Part shown: positions 52,900 to 61,755 of the stretch, piece by piece
Position numbering within the stretch: position 1 is the first letter of the stretch
Layout: every line of letters starts with the position of its first letter
NCBI RefSeq assembly: GCF_013387475.1
Contig: NZ_VWNB01000010.1
Span: 62,001 to 126,000, forward strand
DNA: 64,000 nt
DNA from: Mariprofundus sp. KV
GTDB taxonomy: Bacteria; Pseudomonadota; Zetaproteobacteria; Mariprofundales; Mariprofundaceae
Reading direction: 5' to 3'
Notes under the pieces: model-generated
Seen by the model: only the letters and a program-made list of their open reading frames with translations
What the model was told of the DNA's origin: nothing
Databases searched by the model: none
Program-made: the position numbers and the translations under genes

Positions 52900-53688
52900 A
52901 TGAAAAGAAAACTTATTCACGGAATGACAGTAGCGATGATGGTTCTCGGTATGGCCGCAACAGCGGAAGCTGGAAGCGGTGCCAATGCGGAACCGCAGTT
53001 TGCGGCGGAAGAGATCATCGAATTTTCCAAGAAGGTCGAGAAAACAGTGGCATCAAAAGGGGCCAGGGTATTCATTCTCGCACGAGTTGGTCGTCCTGCA
53101 AGTGAACTGCCGGAAGGTATTCACTTCACCCATACGGCAATAGGTGTTTATTCGAGAATAAAAACCGCTGATGGTCGAGAGGTTCCCGGCTACGCGATAT
53201 ATAATCTGTATCAGCGGGATAAGGAGCCGGATGTCAGTGATCTGGTTGTCGACTACCCTATCGACTTCTTTTCCGGTGTTTACGAGCTGAAGGCAGGTAT
53301 AGTGATTCCAACTCCTGAACTTCAGCAACGAATTTTGCAGGTGATTGCATCAAACAGACATAGATCACTTCATAATTCGAATTACTCTGTGATCGCTAAC
53401 CCGTACAACAGTAAATACCAGAACTGTACGGAACATACTCTGGATGTAATCAATGCGGCGATTTATCAAACTGACGATATGCAGGTAATTAAGGGGAACA
53501 CCAAGGCATACTTTGATGCTCAGAAGGTTCATATCTCTCCTTTCAAGCTGCTGGCAGGTTCGCTTTTTATGCCTGATGTTAAGACTTCAGATCAGAAAGG
53601 CGGAATCAAGACTTCTACCTATACAACGATTGCCAGTTACCTTGATAAGTATGACCTGGTACAGGAAAAGCTGGTTATTACACAGTAA
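52900..53688 (+). CDS. Exported DUF2145-like protein
   Basis: A 262-residue exported protein with a signal peptide (MKRKLIHGMTVAMMVLGMAATAEA). The mature region shows RVFILARVGRPASELPEGI, FTHTAIGVYS (His78) and YQNCTEHTLDVINAA (Cys176), which resembles the DUF2145 family. A conserved His and Cys allow a papain-like fold, but this is speculation. AAGGAG lies eight bases before the ATG. It is co-oriented with the small exported gene upstream and is followed by a terminator-like hairpin. Confidence 0.78.
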   Translation: MKRKLIHGMTVAMMVLGMAATAEAGSGANAEPQFAAEEIIEFSKKVEKTVASKGARVFILARVGRPASELPEGIHFTHTAIGVYSRIKTADGREVPGYAIYNLYQRDKEPDVSDLVVDYPIDFFSGVYELKAGIVIPTPELQQRILQVIASNRHRSLHNSNYSVIANPYNSKYQNCTEHTLDVINAAIYQTDDMQVIKGNTKAYFDAQKVHISPFKLLAGSLFMPDVKTSDQKGGIKTSTYTTIASYLDKYDLVQEKLVITQ

Positions 53689-53709
53689 TTCGAAGGTGTA
53701 ATTGTTGTG

Positions 53710-53741
53710 ACAGGCCCTGCAGTATTTTGCGGGGCCTGTTT
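53710..53741 (+). terminator. Terminator after the exported cassette
   Basis: ACAGGCCC (53710-53717) and GGGCCTGT (53732-53739) form an 8-bp stem followed by a short T run, 21 bp past the stop of the DUF2145-like gene. The T run is short, so efficiency may be modest. Confidence 0.65.
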
Positions 53742-53760
53742 GGTTCAGGCGGCTAGGGTT

Positions 53761-55338
53761 TTATAAAATCGGTTTGATCGGCATCAGTTGCCAGAAGAAG
53801 GCTTTGCCGCGCTTGGTGGCTGTTGTGTGACTGTCTGGGTCGTCCCTGCTGGCATCCCAGCTATTTTCGGGAAGCAAGTCTTCAACGATGGCGGCTTCGA
53901 CCTGTTTCGCCAGTTCTTGATTCTCGATAATAACACCGGTTTCGGTGTTGAGATTCACCGATCGCGGGTCGAGGTTGAAAGTGCCGATGAAGAGTTTGCT
54001 TGAATCAATCACCACAGTTTTCGCATGTAGCGAAAAGGTGGGCATTGGATCGGGGACCTGATTGTAGCGGCGCATCAGGGTTTTTTGATTGGCCGCATCC
54101 GGCCGGAACTCGTAGATCTCGATACCCATCTTCAGCAGCGCCTTACGCTGGTTACGGTAACCGCTGAATGCCTGCATGTTGTCGCTGGAGGCGAGCGAGT
54201 TGGTGTGGATGCGGATCTTTACCCCGCGTTTGATAAGCTCCCTGAACAGGGCCTTCGCCTCGCTGGTTAGGATCAGGTAGGGAGACTGGATGATCAGCTG
54301 CTCTTCTGCCTCACGTACCAGTGCTGCAAGTTCACTGGCCATGCGGCTTCCGCCGCCAAGTGAGAAGCTGTTTTCGTTCTTGCCCGGTATATCATTGATC
54401 ACTTTCACATCACACCAGACAAATGCATTGTTCAATCGAGAGAACCTGCCGGGGAGGTCTTTAATCGCCCGGCGCACCTCGGGCTCAAAGTTCTCGGGGT
54501 TGCGGGCGTATTCGTGCAGCTCTGTATAGATGCGCTGAATGGTCGGGTCATCCACCTCGACATGCCTCTGCATGATGCCGAGTCCATCGTAAAGGTCTTC
54601 GGTGGGTACCGTGATGAGGGAAGACCAAAAGCGTTCAAAGCTCTGCTGGATATCAATAGCCGCCTGACCAAGAAGGAGTACATCGCGGTCGCGATAGATG
54701 TATTCATGGCTGTAGTCGAAGTATTTGTCCTCCATGTTGCGGCCACCAGTAATGGCGACGATGTCGTCCACCACCATCACCTTGTCGTGCATGCGCTGAT
54801 TAAAACCTCGGAAATCGGTGAACATATTAATAAGACGGGTGTGGAAAGGTGTGCCAACAGAGTGTTTAGGATTATAGATTTCAATTTCGATATTAGGATG
54901 TTTTGCCAGAGCTAATAGCGTTTCATCAGGCGCATCAATGAGAAGGTCATCAACAATAACGCGTACTTTTACCCCACGCTCTGCAGCTCTCAATAGCGCT
55001 TCAGCAGCCAATATTCCAATATTATCACTGCTCCAGATAAAGTATTGAACATCAATACTTTTTTTCGCGTGATCTGCCAACCAGGCGCGGGCTAATAGTG
55101 ACTCTTCGCCATACTCCAAAACATAAACCGCGGTTTGCTTCGGGTGGAGCTTGGATTGTTGATAAAAGTTATCGAGGGAAATTAGACCAGGAGAACTGTC
55201 TGCAAAAGTAAACCTTGGAGTGATTAGCAGTGATAGAATAACAATAGCTGTTAAGTAATAGGCGGGCCTGAAAGTGAACCCTCTGGTATGAGTCATGTTT
55301 CTCAAGCTATTCACAACTTTAGAGAGTAAGCATTTCAC
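53761..55338 (-). CDS. Phospholipase D-family protein, cardiolipin synthase ClsC-like
   Basis: A 525-residue exported or membrane-anchored protein with two HKD motifs: HDKVMVVDD (H184, K186, D191) followed by GGRN, and HAKTVVIDSSKLFIGTFN. Domain order fits the YmdC/ClsC group, which makes cardiolipin from two phospholipids. An N-terminal hydrophobic stretch (about residues 27-46) resembles a signal anchor. GTG at 55338 overlaps the kinase stop (GTGA); an ATG at 55296 is an alternative start. Coupling to the kinase suggests envelope-stress control of lipid composition, but this is inference. Confidence 0.85.
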   Translation of the reverse strand: MKCLLSKVVNSLRNMTHTRGFTFRPAYYLTAIVILSLLITPRFTFADSSPGLISLDNFYQQSKLHPKQTAVYVLEYGEESLLARAWLADHAKKSIDVQYFIWSSDNIGILAAEALLRAAERGVKVRVIVDDLLIDAPDETLLALAKHPNIEIEIYNPKHSVGTPFHTRLINMFTDFRGFNQRMHDKVMVVDDIVAITGGRNMEDKYFDYSHEYIYRDRDVLLLGQAAIDIQQSFERFWSSLITVPTEDLYDGLGIMQRHVEVDDPTIQRIYTELHEYARNPENFEPEVRRAIKDLPGRFSRLNNAFVWCDVKVINDIPGKNENSFSLGGGSRMASELAALVREAEEQLIIQSPYLILTSEAKALFRELIKRGVKIRIHTNSLASSDNMQAFSGYRNQRKALLKMGIEIYEFRPDAANQKTLMRRYNQVPDPMPTFSLHAKTVVIDSSKLFIGTFNLDPRSVNLNTETGVIIENQELAKQVEAAIVEDLLPENSWDASRDDPDSHTTATKRGKAFFWQLMPIKPIL

Positions 55339-56819
55339 GCTTTTTCGTTTTCAGGATCGATGAGGATATTGTCGATGCGTTTGAGGTGACCGTGATCAAC
55401 ACCGGCCAGAGGCAGGCGGATGATGAAGCTGGCCCCCTCACCCGGTGTGCTCTGTACTTTGATTTTACCGGCATGGGCTTCAACGATGCGTTTACAGATC
55501 GCCAGACCAAGGCCTGCACCCTCGCCATCTTTGCGACAGCGGGCATCATCAGCGCGGAAGAAACGGTCAAACAGGCGGCTTTGCTGCTCTTCGGCAATGC
55601 CGGGCCCCTCATCACGCACGGTGATGATTGCCGAGCCATTGGCTGTTCGGGCAGTCAGGTGGATGGCAGAGTGCTCTGGTGCATGCTTAAAGGCGTTAGA
55701 GAGCAGGTTCATCATGGTTCGCTCAAGCTGGCTTGCCTCACCGATGATCTCCATATCATCTTCAATATCCATATCGAGCATAACATTCTGGCCATCAAAG
55801 AGGATCAGGTGCTGTTGTCCCACCTCCTGTAGCAGCAGTGAGAGATCAACCGGGGTCTGTACCATCTCAAGCTGACCGGCATCAGAGCGGGCCAGCGTGA
55901 GCAGGTCATTCACAATACGCTGAATGCGATCAATGGTGCCAAGCTGCTGGCGCAGAATCTGCTGATACTCCTCTTCACTACGCGGATGCCTCAGCGCCAC
56001 TTCGATCTCACCTTTAAGAATAGTCAGTGGCAGGCGCAGCTCATGCGAGGCGTCAGCGGTAAACCGTTTCTGGCCCTGAAAGCTTGCCTCCAGATCGGCG
56101 AACATCTTGTTCAGCACGCGCACCAGTACGCGGATCTCTTTATCCTGTGATTTGGATTTCAGACGTCGGGAGAGGTCACCGGCTGCCACACCACGCGCCG
56201 TGGATGTGATCTCCTGAATCGGTTCCAGTGCCCGCTTGGCCATGTAGTAACCGGCAGCAGCACTGATGACAATGGAGATCGCACCCAGAATACCACCGAG
56301 CAGGTAGAGCAGGTTAAAGACCGAGCGGATATCACCGGTACTGTGACCCAGCATCAGCGTGGCAACCACGCGGCCGTCACGATGAATCGGGAAGGCGATC
56401 ACACGGATATTACCCTTATCCAGTAGTGATTCGGTTGAGGCAAAGGCGGGTGCACCGGCGCGGAAGGCGTGGCCGAGTGCGCGACTGACATCGTTGCCAC
56501 CTTTATCGATCAGGGAGCGATCAGAGCGGAAAAGAATCAGTCCGTTGGCACCGATCAGCTGGATGGCACCGGGATAGTGGTTGGCAAAGCTGCTCAGGTG
56601 ACCCGACCAGAAATAGAAGGGGGAGCTCTCCAGCTCATTGGAGAGAGAGGTCGCCTGACTGACCAACTGCTCATCCACCTCATAGTAGACGCGGTTGGAG
56701 AGGGCAGCATAGAGCACACCGGCGGCAAAGATAAGAATGCCGAGCTCCAGTGTGATATAGAGCAGCGCCAGCCTGCCGCGAAAGGTGCGGAAGAGGTTGG
56801 AGCGAATCCAGTTAATCAA
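55335..56819 (-). CDS. Two-component sensor histidine kinase
   Basis: A 494-residue inner-membrane kinase. Two helices (about residues 17-40 and 170-194) flank a periplasmic sensor; then HAMP (about 195-245), the HisKA box with H259 (DASHELRLPLT), and a HATPase domain with RDEGPGIAE and GAGLGLAI. It is the partner of the response regulator immediately upstream. The sensed signal is unknown. Its stop overlaps the start of the phospholipase D gene. Confidence 0.93.
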   Translation of the reverse strand: MINWIRSNLFRTFRGRLALLYITLELGILIFAAGVLYAALSNRVYYEVDEQLVSQATSLSNELESSPFYFWSGHLSSFANHYPGAIQLIGANGLILFRSDRSLIDKGGNDVSRALGHAFRAGAPAFASTESLLDKGNIRVIAFPIHRDGRVVATLMLGHSTGDIRSVFNLLYLLGGILGAISIVISAAAGYYMAKRALEPIQEITSTARGVAAGDLSRRLKSKSQDKEIRVLVRVLNKMFADLEASFQGQKRFTADASHELRLPLTILKGEIEVALRHPRSEEEYQQILRQQLGTIDRIQRIVNDLLTLARSDAGQLEMVQTPVDLSLLLQEVGQQHLILFDGQNVMLDMDIEDDMEIIGEASQLERTMMNLLSNAFKHAPEHSAIHLTARTANGSAIITVRDEGPGIAEEQQSRLFDRFFRADDARCRKDGEGAGLGLAICKRIVEAHAGKIKVQSTPGEGASFIIRLPLAGVDHGHLKRIDNILIDPENEKA

Positions 56820-56852
56820 TGCCAGAGGGTTAAGCGTCAGAGCAGACTCCGC

Positions 56853-57536
56853 TTAAACTGGTGGAGAGTCGTCGCTGAGCAGGTAGCCCTGGCCGCGCAG
56901 GGTGTGCAGAAGAGCCGGTTCAAAGCCTTTATCGATCTTGGCACGCAGATGACTGACATACACGTCAATCACGTTGCTCTCCGGGTCGAAGTTCATATCC
57001 CATACATGCTCGCCGATCAGGGTGCGCGACAGCACCTTGTCCGGATTACGCATCAGGTATTCAAGCAGTGCATACTCTTTGGTGGTAAGACGAATCGCTT
57101 TACCACTACGGGAGACACGACGGCTGATCGGATCAAGCTCCAGATCTGCCATTTTAAGCACCGGCGATTTACTATCGGATTGCCTGCGCAGCAGTGCACG
57201 TACACGAGCCAGAAGCTCTTCAAAGGCGAACGGTTTAGGCAGGTAATCATCAGCACCGGCATCGAGACCGCGCACCTTATCTTCGACAGAGTCTCGTGCT
57301 GTCAGCATCAATACAGGTGTTGCCACTCCGCTGGCACGCAGTTCACGACAGACCACGATACCGTTTTTCTTGGGCAGCATCAGATCAAGAATGATCAGGT
57401 CATAATCGTTCACTTCAGCGAGGAATTCACCATCCTCACCGTCATAGGAAACATCTACGGCGTGCCCCTCCTCCTTCAGACCTTTCTGAATGAAGTGGGC
57501 AACGCGCTCTTCGTCTTCAACTACCAGAATCTTCAT
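56853..57536 (-). CDS. OmpR/PhoB-family response regulator
   Basis: A 227-residue regulator with phospho-acceptor D51 (LDLMLPKKNG), the K in PKPFAFEELLAR and a C-terminal winged helix (TTKEYALLEYLMRNPDKVLSR to SHLRAKID). The ATG at 57536 (MKILVVEDEE) is the family start; the frame extends 20 codons further. It lies 33 bp upstream of its histidine kinase, and is divergent from the NUDIX gene. Targets may include the downstream phospholipase D gene. Confidence 0.94.
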   Translation of the reverse strand: MKILVVEDEERVAHFIQKGLKEEGHAVDVSYDGEDGEFLAEVNDYDLIILDLMLPKKNGIVVCRELRASGVATPVLMLTARDSVEDKVRGLDAGADDYLPKPFAFEELLARVRALLRRQSDSKSPVLKMADLELDPISRRVSRSGKAIRLTTKEYALLEYLMRNPDKVLSRTLIGEHVWDMNFDPESNVIDVYVSHLRAKIDKGFEPALLHTLRGQGYLLSDDSPPV

Positions 57537-57594
57537 GCGGCTTACTGTAGCATTTAATTGTATGATGCGTGAAGTCTTGAAACGGAGTCGTGCC

Positions 57595-58185
57595 ATGGAT
57601 TATAAAATAAAACATAAAGAGCGTCCCTATCAGGGCTTTTTTGCCATGGACAGATACACTGTAGAACACGACCGTTTCGATGGCGGAAGCCTTGAGATTG
57701 TGCGTGAAAATATGGAGCGCGGTGATGCGGCAGCGATGCTGCTTTATGATCCCGATGCCGATGAGGTGCTGCTGCTGGAGCAGTTCCGGATCGGTCCCGC
57801 AGTACGTAGTGATAACCCATGGTTGCTTGAGATTGTTGCAGGCATTATCGATGCAGGCGAAAACGCTGAACAGGCCGTGATTCGCGAGTCTGAGGAGGAG
57901 GCCGGTTTTATCCCCTATAACACCCGCTTTCTTGGCCGTTACTACACCACTCCCGGCGCCTGCTCCGAACGCATCGATCTCTTTCTCGGACTGGTTGATA
58001 AAAACAGCCCGGTCAGTGATGGCGGTGGTTGCGATGCTGAGCATGAGGATATCCGCAGCTTCTGGGTCAAACGTGAAGAGGCACTGGCTATGCTCGATGA
58101 GGGAAAAATAGCCTCAGGTGCCCCGATGCTCGCCCTGCTTCTCGCCTTCGGCTGCAAAGGTGTTGTTAGTGAAGGGGATGGTTAA
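57595..58185 (+). CDS. nudF: NUDIX hydrolase, ADP-ribose pyrophosphatase-like
   Basis: A 196-residue enzyme with an intact NUDIX box: GIIDAGE, seven residues, RESEEEAGF, which matches Gx5Ex7REUxEExGU. The N-terminal portion fits the ADP-ribose pyrophosphatase (NudF) type that splits ADP-ribose into AMP and ribose-5-phosphate. The start at 57595 follows GGAG by nine bases; an upstream frame overlaps the regulator and is not used. It ends four bases into bioD, convergently. Confidence 0.86.
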   Translation: MDYKIKHKERPYQGFFAMDRYTVEHDRFDGGSLEIVRENMERGDAAAMLLYDPDADEVLLLEQFRIGPAVRSDNPWLLEIVAGIIDAGENAEQAVIRESEEEAGFIPYNTRFLGRYYTTPGACSERIDLFLGLVDKNSPVSDGGGCDAEHEDIRSFWVKREEALAMLDEGKIASGAPMLALLLAFGCKGVVSEGDG

Positions 58186-58817
58186 TCGGTAAGGAGAACA
58201 GCTTCCTCAAACTCGAGGCAGTGAATGGTGCAACCCTGATTAAGGAACGGTTCAACTGCTTTTCTGGTTGGGGTGATCCAGTCGTTGAACTCTGGTTTGG
58301 TGGCGTTGAAGAAGATGCGGGTCGGTGAGCGCCCCATCTGTTTTAGTTTTTCCAGTGTTAATAACGTTTGATTGATGGCTCCGAGTTTGCAGCCTACCAC
58401 CAGCCATACTTCGGCATCAGGGGTTGCATCGATCCAGTCATTTACTAACCAGCTGTCGGTGATTGGGACCATCAGACCACCCACCCCTTCGATCAGGCAG
58501 GTATCAACGTTTTCTGATTGCGCTTTGCACCACTGCACCAGCTTTTCTGTATCAACAACCTGATCTTCTGCCGCGGCTGCCTGCGAAGGGGCTGCAGGAA
58601 GCGCGTAGCGATAGAGTGAGATCTGATCGGCATCGCTCAGGCTTTGGGCGGATAGCAGGGCATCGATATCCTCGTTGCGACCAGCTTCATCCAGACCGCA
58701 GGCGATCGGTTTCAGAGCCTTGGCACTTTTTCCATCGCTCAGCATGGCTCGGATGACCGATGCGGTTACCCAGGTTTTGCCGGCATCGGTGTCGGTGGCA
58801 GTAATAAAGATCAGCAT
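58182..58817 (-). CDS. bioD: Dethiobiotin synthetase
   Basis: Closes the ureido ring of biotin using ATP and carbon dioxide. The N-terminal P-loop is TATDTDAGKTWVTASVI, and EGVGGLMVPI is the later family motif. The length of 211 residues fits. It is the last of the bioF-bioH-bioC-bioD series, separated from bioC by a 165-bp inverted-repeat region. bioA and bioB are not in the window. Confidence 0.95.
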   Translation of the reverse strand: MLIFITATDTDAGKTWVTASVIRAMLSDGKSAKALKPIACGLDEAGRNEDIDALLSAQSLSDADQISLYRYALPAAPSQAAAAEDQVVDTEKLVQWCKAQSENVDTCLIEGVGGLMVPITDSWLVNDWIDATPDAEVWLVVGCKLGAINQTLLTLEKLKQMGRSPTRIFFNATKPEFNDWITPTRKAVEPFLNQGCTIHCLEFEEAVLLTD

Positions 58818-58831
58818 GCGACAGACAGTTC

Positions 58832-58975
58832 TTCACCGCAAAGGGCGCGAAGGAACGCAAAGGAAAGGCAAAGCATGTATTGGTCTGCCTGAAGGTAAAT
58901 GCATGCGCTGTTGCTGATTTCAGAGCCTCTGCCAATAAAAATACCATTGCGGCCCTTTGCGACCTTTGCGGTGAA
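58832..58975. repeat. 144-bp inverted-repeat element between bioC and bioD
   Basis: The ends, TTCACCGCAAAGG plus CGC(G/A)AAGG (58832-58853 and, inverted, 58954-58975), are 22 bp with two mismatches. The interior has more CGCAAAGG-like units and no gene. TTCACCGCAAAGG units are common intergenic repeats in many environmental bacteria. Whether it is mobile or a hairpin-forming RNA site is not known. Confidence 0.75.
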
Positions 58976-58982
58976 ATTGGTT

Positions 58983-59894
58983 TTAGATGCCATCGATTCT
59001 TAGATCCCCTTCCACCTTGATCGGAATCACACCATCACGATGCTCAAAACCCTCCTCCTTGTACCAGGCCTGGGCATAGAGTGCTTCAAAGGTGGCGCGA
59101 ATGCGGCCATCTTCGCCGCGGTAGCGTTCAGAATACTGGGTCTCAAGTTTTCGGATCAGCGCACGACCATAGAGGCCGCTTTTGCGACCACGGATGGCAG
59201 AGGCGGAGGCTCCGAGGCCTTTTAGTTCACGCACCAGAGAAACGGTGTCGGGATAGGTGAGCGTGAAGAGGTCTGCATCGGTAACCGGCATCTCAACGGC
59301 AAGTTTTGATATCGCATCACCCAGACTCATGACATCGGGGAATGGCAGAACCAGCCCGGCATTGCCCGGATCGATCTCGGCCAGTGACTGGCGTAGCTCG
59401 GAGAGGGTGCGGCGGCCAAAGGTGGAGAAGAGGATCAGGCCACCCGGAGCCAGTACACGGCGCATCTCTGCCAGCATCTGATCAGGTTCCGGCACCCACT
59501 GCATGGCCAGATTGGAGCAGACCAGATCGAATGATCCGCTTTTAAATGGCAGTGATGCTGCGTTACCTGAGGCGTGCAGATGACGGCCGTGCCACGGCAG
59601 CCTGCGCGCGTGTGCTTTGCGGGTGGTGGCAACCATCGATTCAGAGAGATCAAAGGCGGTGATCTCAGCCTTCTTGTATTTGCCGCGTAGCAGGCGCGTG
59701 AAATAACCGGTGCCGCAACCGATATCGAGAATGCGTTTGGGATCAATTTTGGTGAAATTAAGGTGTCCAAGCAGTCGGTCGCCGATCTCACGCTGCAGAA
59801 CGGCATGTTCGTCATAACTATCTGAAGCTGCGGAGAAGGAGCGCTTGACCTGATTACTATGGATATGGATGTTTTTCACTGTTCTGACCACCAT
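58983..59894 (-). CDS. bioC: Malonyl-ACP O-methyltransferase BioC
   Basis: Methylates malonyl-ACP so that it can enter fatty acid synthesis as a disguised biotin precursor. The SAM-binding motif is ILDIGCGTGYFTRLL near residue 55, and the family's SNLAMQWVPEPDQ is present. ATG at 59894 gives 303 residues; GTG at 59879 overlaps the bioH stop (GTGA) and is a good alternative. It lies between bioH and bioD. Confidence 0.94.
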   Translation of the reverse strand: MVVRTVKNIHIHSNQVKRSFSAASDSYDEHAVLQREIGDRLLGHLNFTKIDPKRILDIGCGTGYFTRLLRGKYKKAEITAFDLSESMVATTRKAHARRLPWHGRHLHASGNAASLPFKSGSFDLVCSNLAMQWVPEPDQMLAEMRRVLAPGGLILFSTFGRRTLSELRQSLAEIDPGNAGLVLPFPDVMSLGDAISKLAVEMPVTDADLFTLTYPDTVSLVRELKGLGASASAIRGRKSGLYGRALIRKLETQYSERYRGEDGRIRATFEALYAQAWYKEEGFEHRDGVIPIKVEGDLRIDGI

Positions 59895-60607
59895 GTTTGA
59901 ACGAGTTCGTTAAATGTGTCGGGCCGGGTAAGAAAGGGCGCATGACCGCAATCCGGGAAAATGTGTGATTCACTGTGACTGATCTGTTCTGCCAGCCAGC
60001 GGCCAGCGGCCACCGGTACGACTGCATCAGTTTCACCGTGCACAATCAGCGTGGGCTGCTTGATCGCATTAGTGAGCGGACACAGATCCAGCTGTTGCAG
60101 CCGTTCAAGGCCACCCTGCATGCCTGTGGCACTGACCGGGTTACTGCGATCGACAGCAGTTTTGGCCAGCCGGTTATAATCACTTCGGCTTAAAGCGTCA
60201 CCGTGCAGCATCAGTGCAAAAAAGCGGTTGAGTGCTTTGGGAGAGCCCGACTCAACCGCTTCTCTGAAACCGTTGAAGACGTCATCGCTATTGCCGTGCG
60301 GCCAGGCCTCAGAAGCCCTGAAGCGTGGCGTCGTGGATACAAGCATAAGAGCAGCCACCCGTTCGGGATGAATTGCAGCGATCTGCATGGCCACCATGCC
60401 GCCGAGAGACCAGCCGACCAGATGACATGGTTCGTCGGGCAGTTGTGCCACAATGGCATCAACCCATTCGTCTGCCGGGAGATCGGCTGCGCTGCCATGA
60501 CCCGGAAGATTGAGAAACAGTGCATCACTGAAAGGCTCAAACTGGTTGCACCAGATCTGACGTGATTGCGCCCAGCCATGCAGGAAAACGAGAGGTTTCT
60601 GGCTCAT
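59876..60607 (-). CDS. bioH: Pimeloyl-ACP methyl ester carboxylesterase
   Basis: An alpha/beta hydrolase that removes the methyl ester after pimeloyl-ACP is formed, ending the BioC-BioH route. The nucleophile is the serine in GWSLGGM, the late histidine is in CGHAPFL, and the oxyanion HGWAQS is near the N-terminus. The length of 243 residues is near the usual 256. It overlaps bioF (ATGA) and bioC. Confidence 0.92.
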   Translation of the reverse strand: MSQKPLVFLHGWAQSRQIWCNQFEPFSDALFLNLPGHGSAADLPADEWVDAIVAQLPDEPCHLVGWSLGGMVAMQIAAIHPERVAALMLVSTTPRFRASEAWPHGNSDDVFNGFREAVESGSPKALNRFFALMLHGDALSRSDYNRLAKTAVDRSNPVSATGMQGGLERLQQLDLCPLTNAIKQPTLIVHGETDAVVPVAAGRWLAEQISHSESHIFPDCGHAPFLTRPDTFNELVQTWWSEQ

Positions 60608-61755
60608 AGAAGTTCTCGCAGGCGTGCGGTTAGTTGTTCGATCTGCTCACTGCTATGGGCTGCCGTGATGGTGAAACGCAGACGCGCAGTACCCTCGGGA
60701 ACTGTTGGCGGGCGAATAGCCGGCACAAAGAAGCCGGTATCGCGCAGCGCTGCAGCCAGCTGCAGCGCCTGCTCATCGGAGCCGACAATCAGTGGCTGAA
60801 TCGGGCTGTCGGAAGCCATAAAGCCGAGCTCCTCTGTCTGCGCTTTGAACAGTGCCAGATTCTCTCTGAGTTGCTGTAGCTGCTCTCCGCGCTGAATCAG
60901 CGCCAGTGCAGTCTCTGCCGCTGCAATCATGGCAACCGGCAGGGCGGTGGAGTAGATCAGGGTACGTTGCCGCTGCCTTAATCCCTCAATCAGTTCAGCG
61001 GTGCCGAGGATGAATGCACCGTATGAGCCGAAGGCTTTGCCGAAGGTGCCGACTTCGATCAGGCGCGGGTGGCCGGAGATGTTATGTTCTGCTGTGATGC
61101 CTCTGCCCTCAGGGCCCATGCAGCCGATGCCGTGGGCATCATCAATCAGCAGCAGGGTGTCGTGCGCTTGGGCAAGGCCAAGCAGGGCCGCAGCATCGGC
61201 AGAATCACCATCCATGCTGAAGATACCATCCGAGACAATGATGCGGCGCTCTGCCGGATGTTTCTCCAGCAGTTTCTGCAGCTGTATGGTCTCCAGATGG
61301 TTGTAGCGATGCGATTTTGCGCCGCAGAGGCGCACCCCATCGACCAGTGATGCGTGATTCAACTTGTCAGAAAAAACATGTGTATGCCGATCCGCCAGTG
61401 CCTGAATAAGGCCGATATTGGCCAGCATACCCGAGCCGAGGATCAGGCAGGCCTCATAACCTTTCCAGGCAGCCAGCTTCTGCTCAAGACGGTGCAGCAT
61501 CGGATCATCACCGGAGACCAGGCGGGAAGCGCCACTACCGACCGCTTCATCAAGCGCCCCTTTGGCACCCATGCAGACAGCGGGATGAAAGCTGAGTCCG
61601 AGATAATCGTTGCTGGCAAAGTTGATCAGCTGCTCACCATCGAGATGGATCAACATGCCCTGACGGCGCGACGCGGTCAGGCGTCGGCGGCGGGTGGCGG
61701 GGGTCTCTGCAAACCAATTGCGCGAATCGGGCATGTCCGGCATGCTGGTAGGCAT
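60604..61755 (-). CDS. bioF: 8-amino-7-oxononanoate synthase
   Basis: The PLP enzyme that joins pimeloyl-ACP (or -CoA) with alanine in biotin synthesis. The PLP lysine is in GTFGKAFGSYG and the aspartate-histidine pair in DDAHGIGC. The open frame is 450 codons, but homology begins near RNWFAETPATRRRR; ATG codons at 61755, 61743 and 61734 are the candidate starts, and 61755 gives 383 residues, the usual length. The comF gene starts on the other strand within one base. Confidence 0.92.
   Translation of the reverse strand: MPTSMPDMPDSRNWFAETPATRRRRLTASRRQGMLIHLDGEQLINFASNDYLGLSFHPAVCMGAKGALDEAVGSGASRLVSGDDPMLHRLEQKLAAWKGYEACLILGSGMLANIGLIQALADRHTHVFSDKLNHASLVDGVRLCGAKSHRYNHLETIQLQKLLEKHPAERRIIVSDGIFSMDGDSADAAALLGLAQAHDTLLLIDDAHGIGCMGPEGRGITAEHNISGHPRLIEVGTFGKAFGSYGAFILGTAELIEGLRQRQRTLIYSTALPVAMIAAAETALALIQRGEQLQQLRENLALFKAQTEELGFMASDSPIQPLIVGSDEQALQLAAALRDTGFFVPAIRPPTVPEGTARLRFTITAAHSSEQIEQLTARLRELL

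Noticed and set aside
57490-57594. Longer N-terminus for the NUDIX gene
   Set aside because: The extra 35 codons overlap the divergent regulator gene, carry no homology, and a GGAG site stands before the ATG at 57595.
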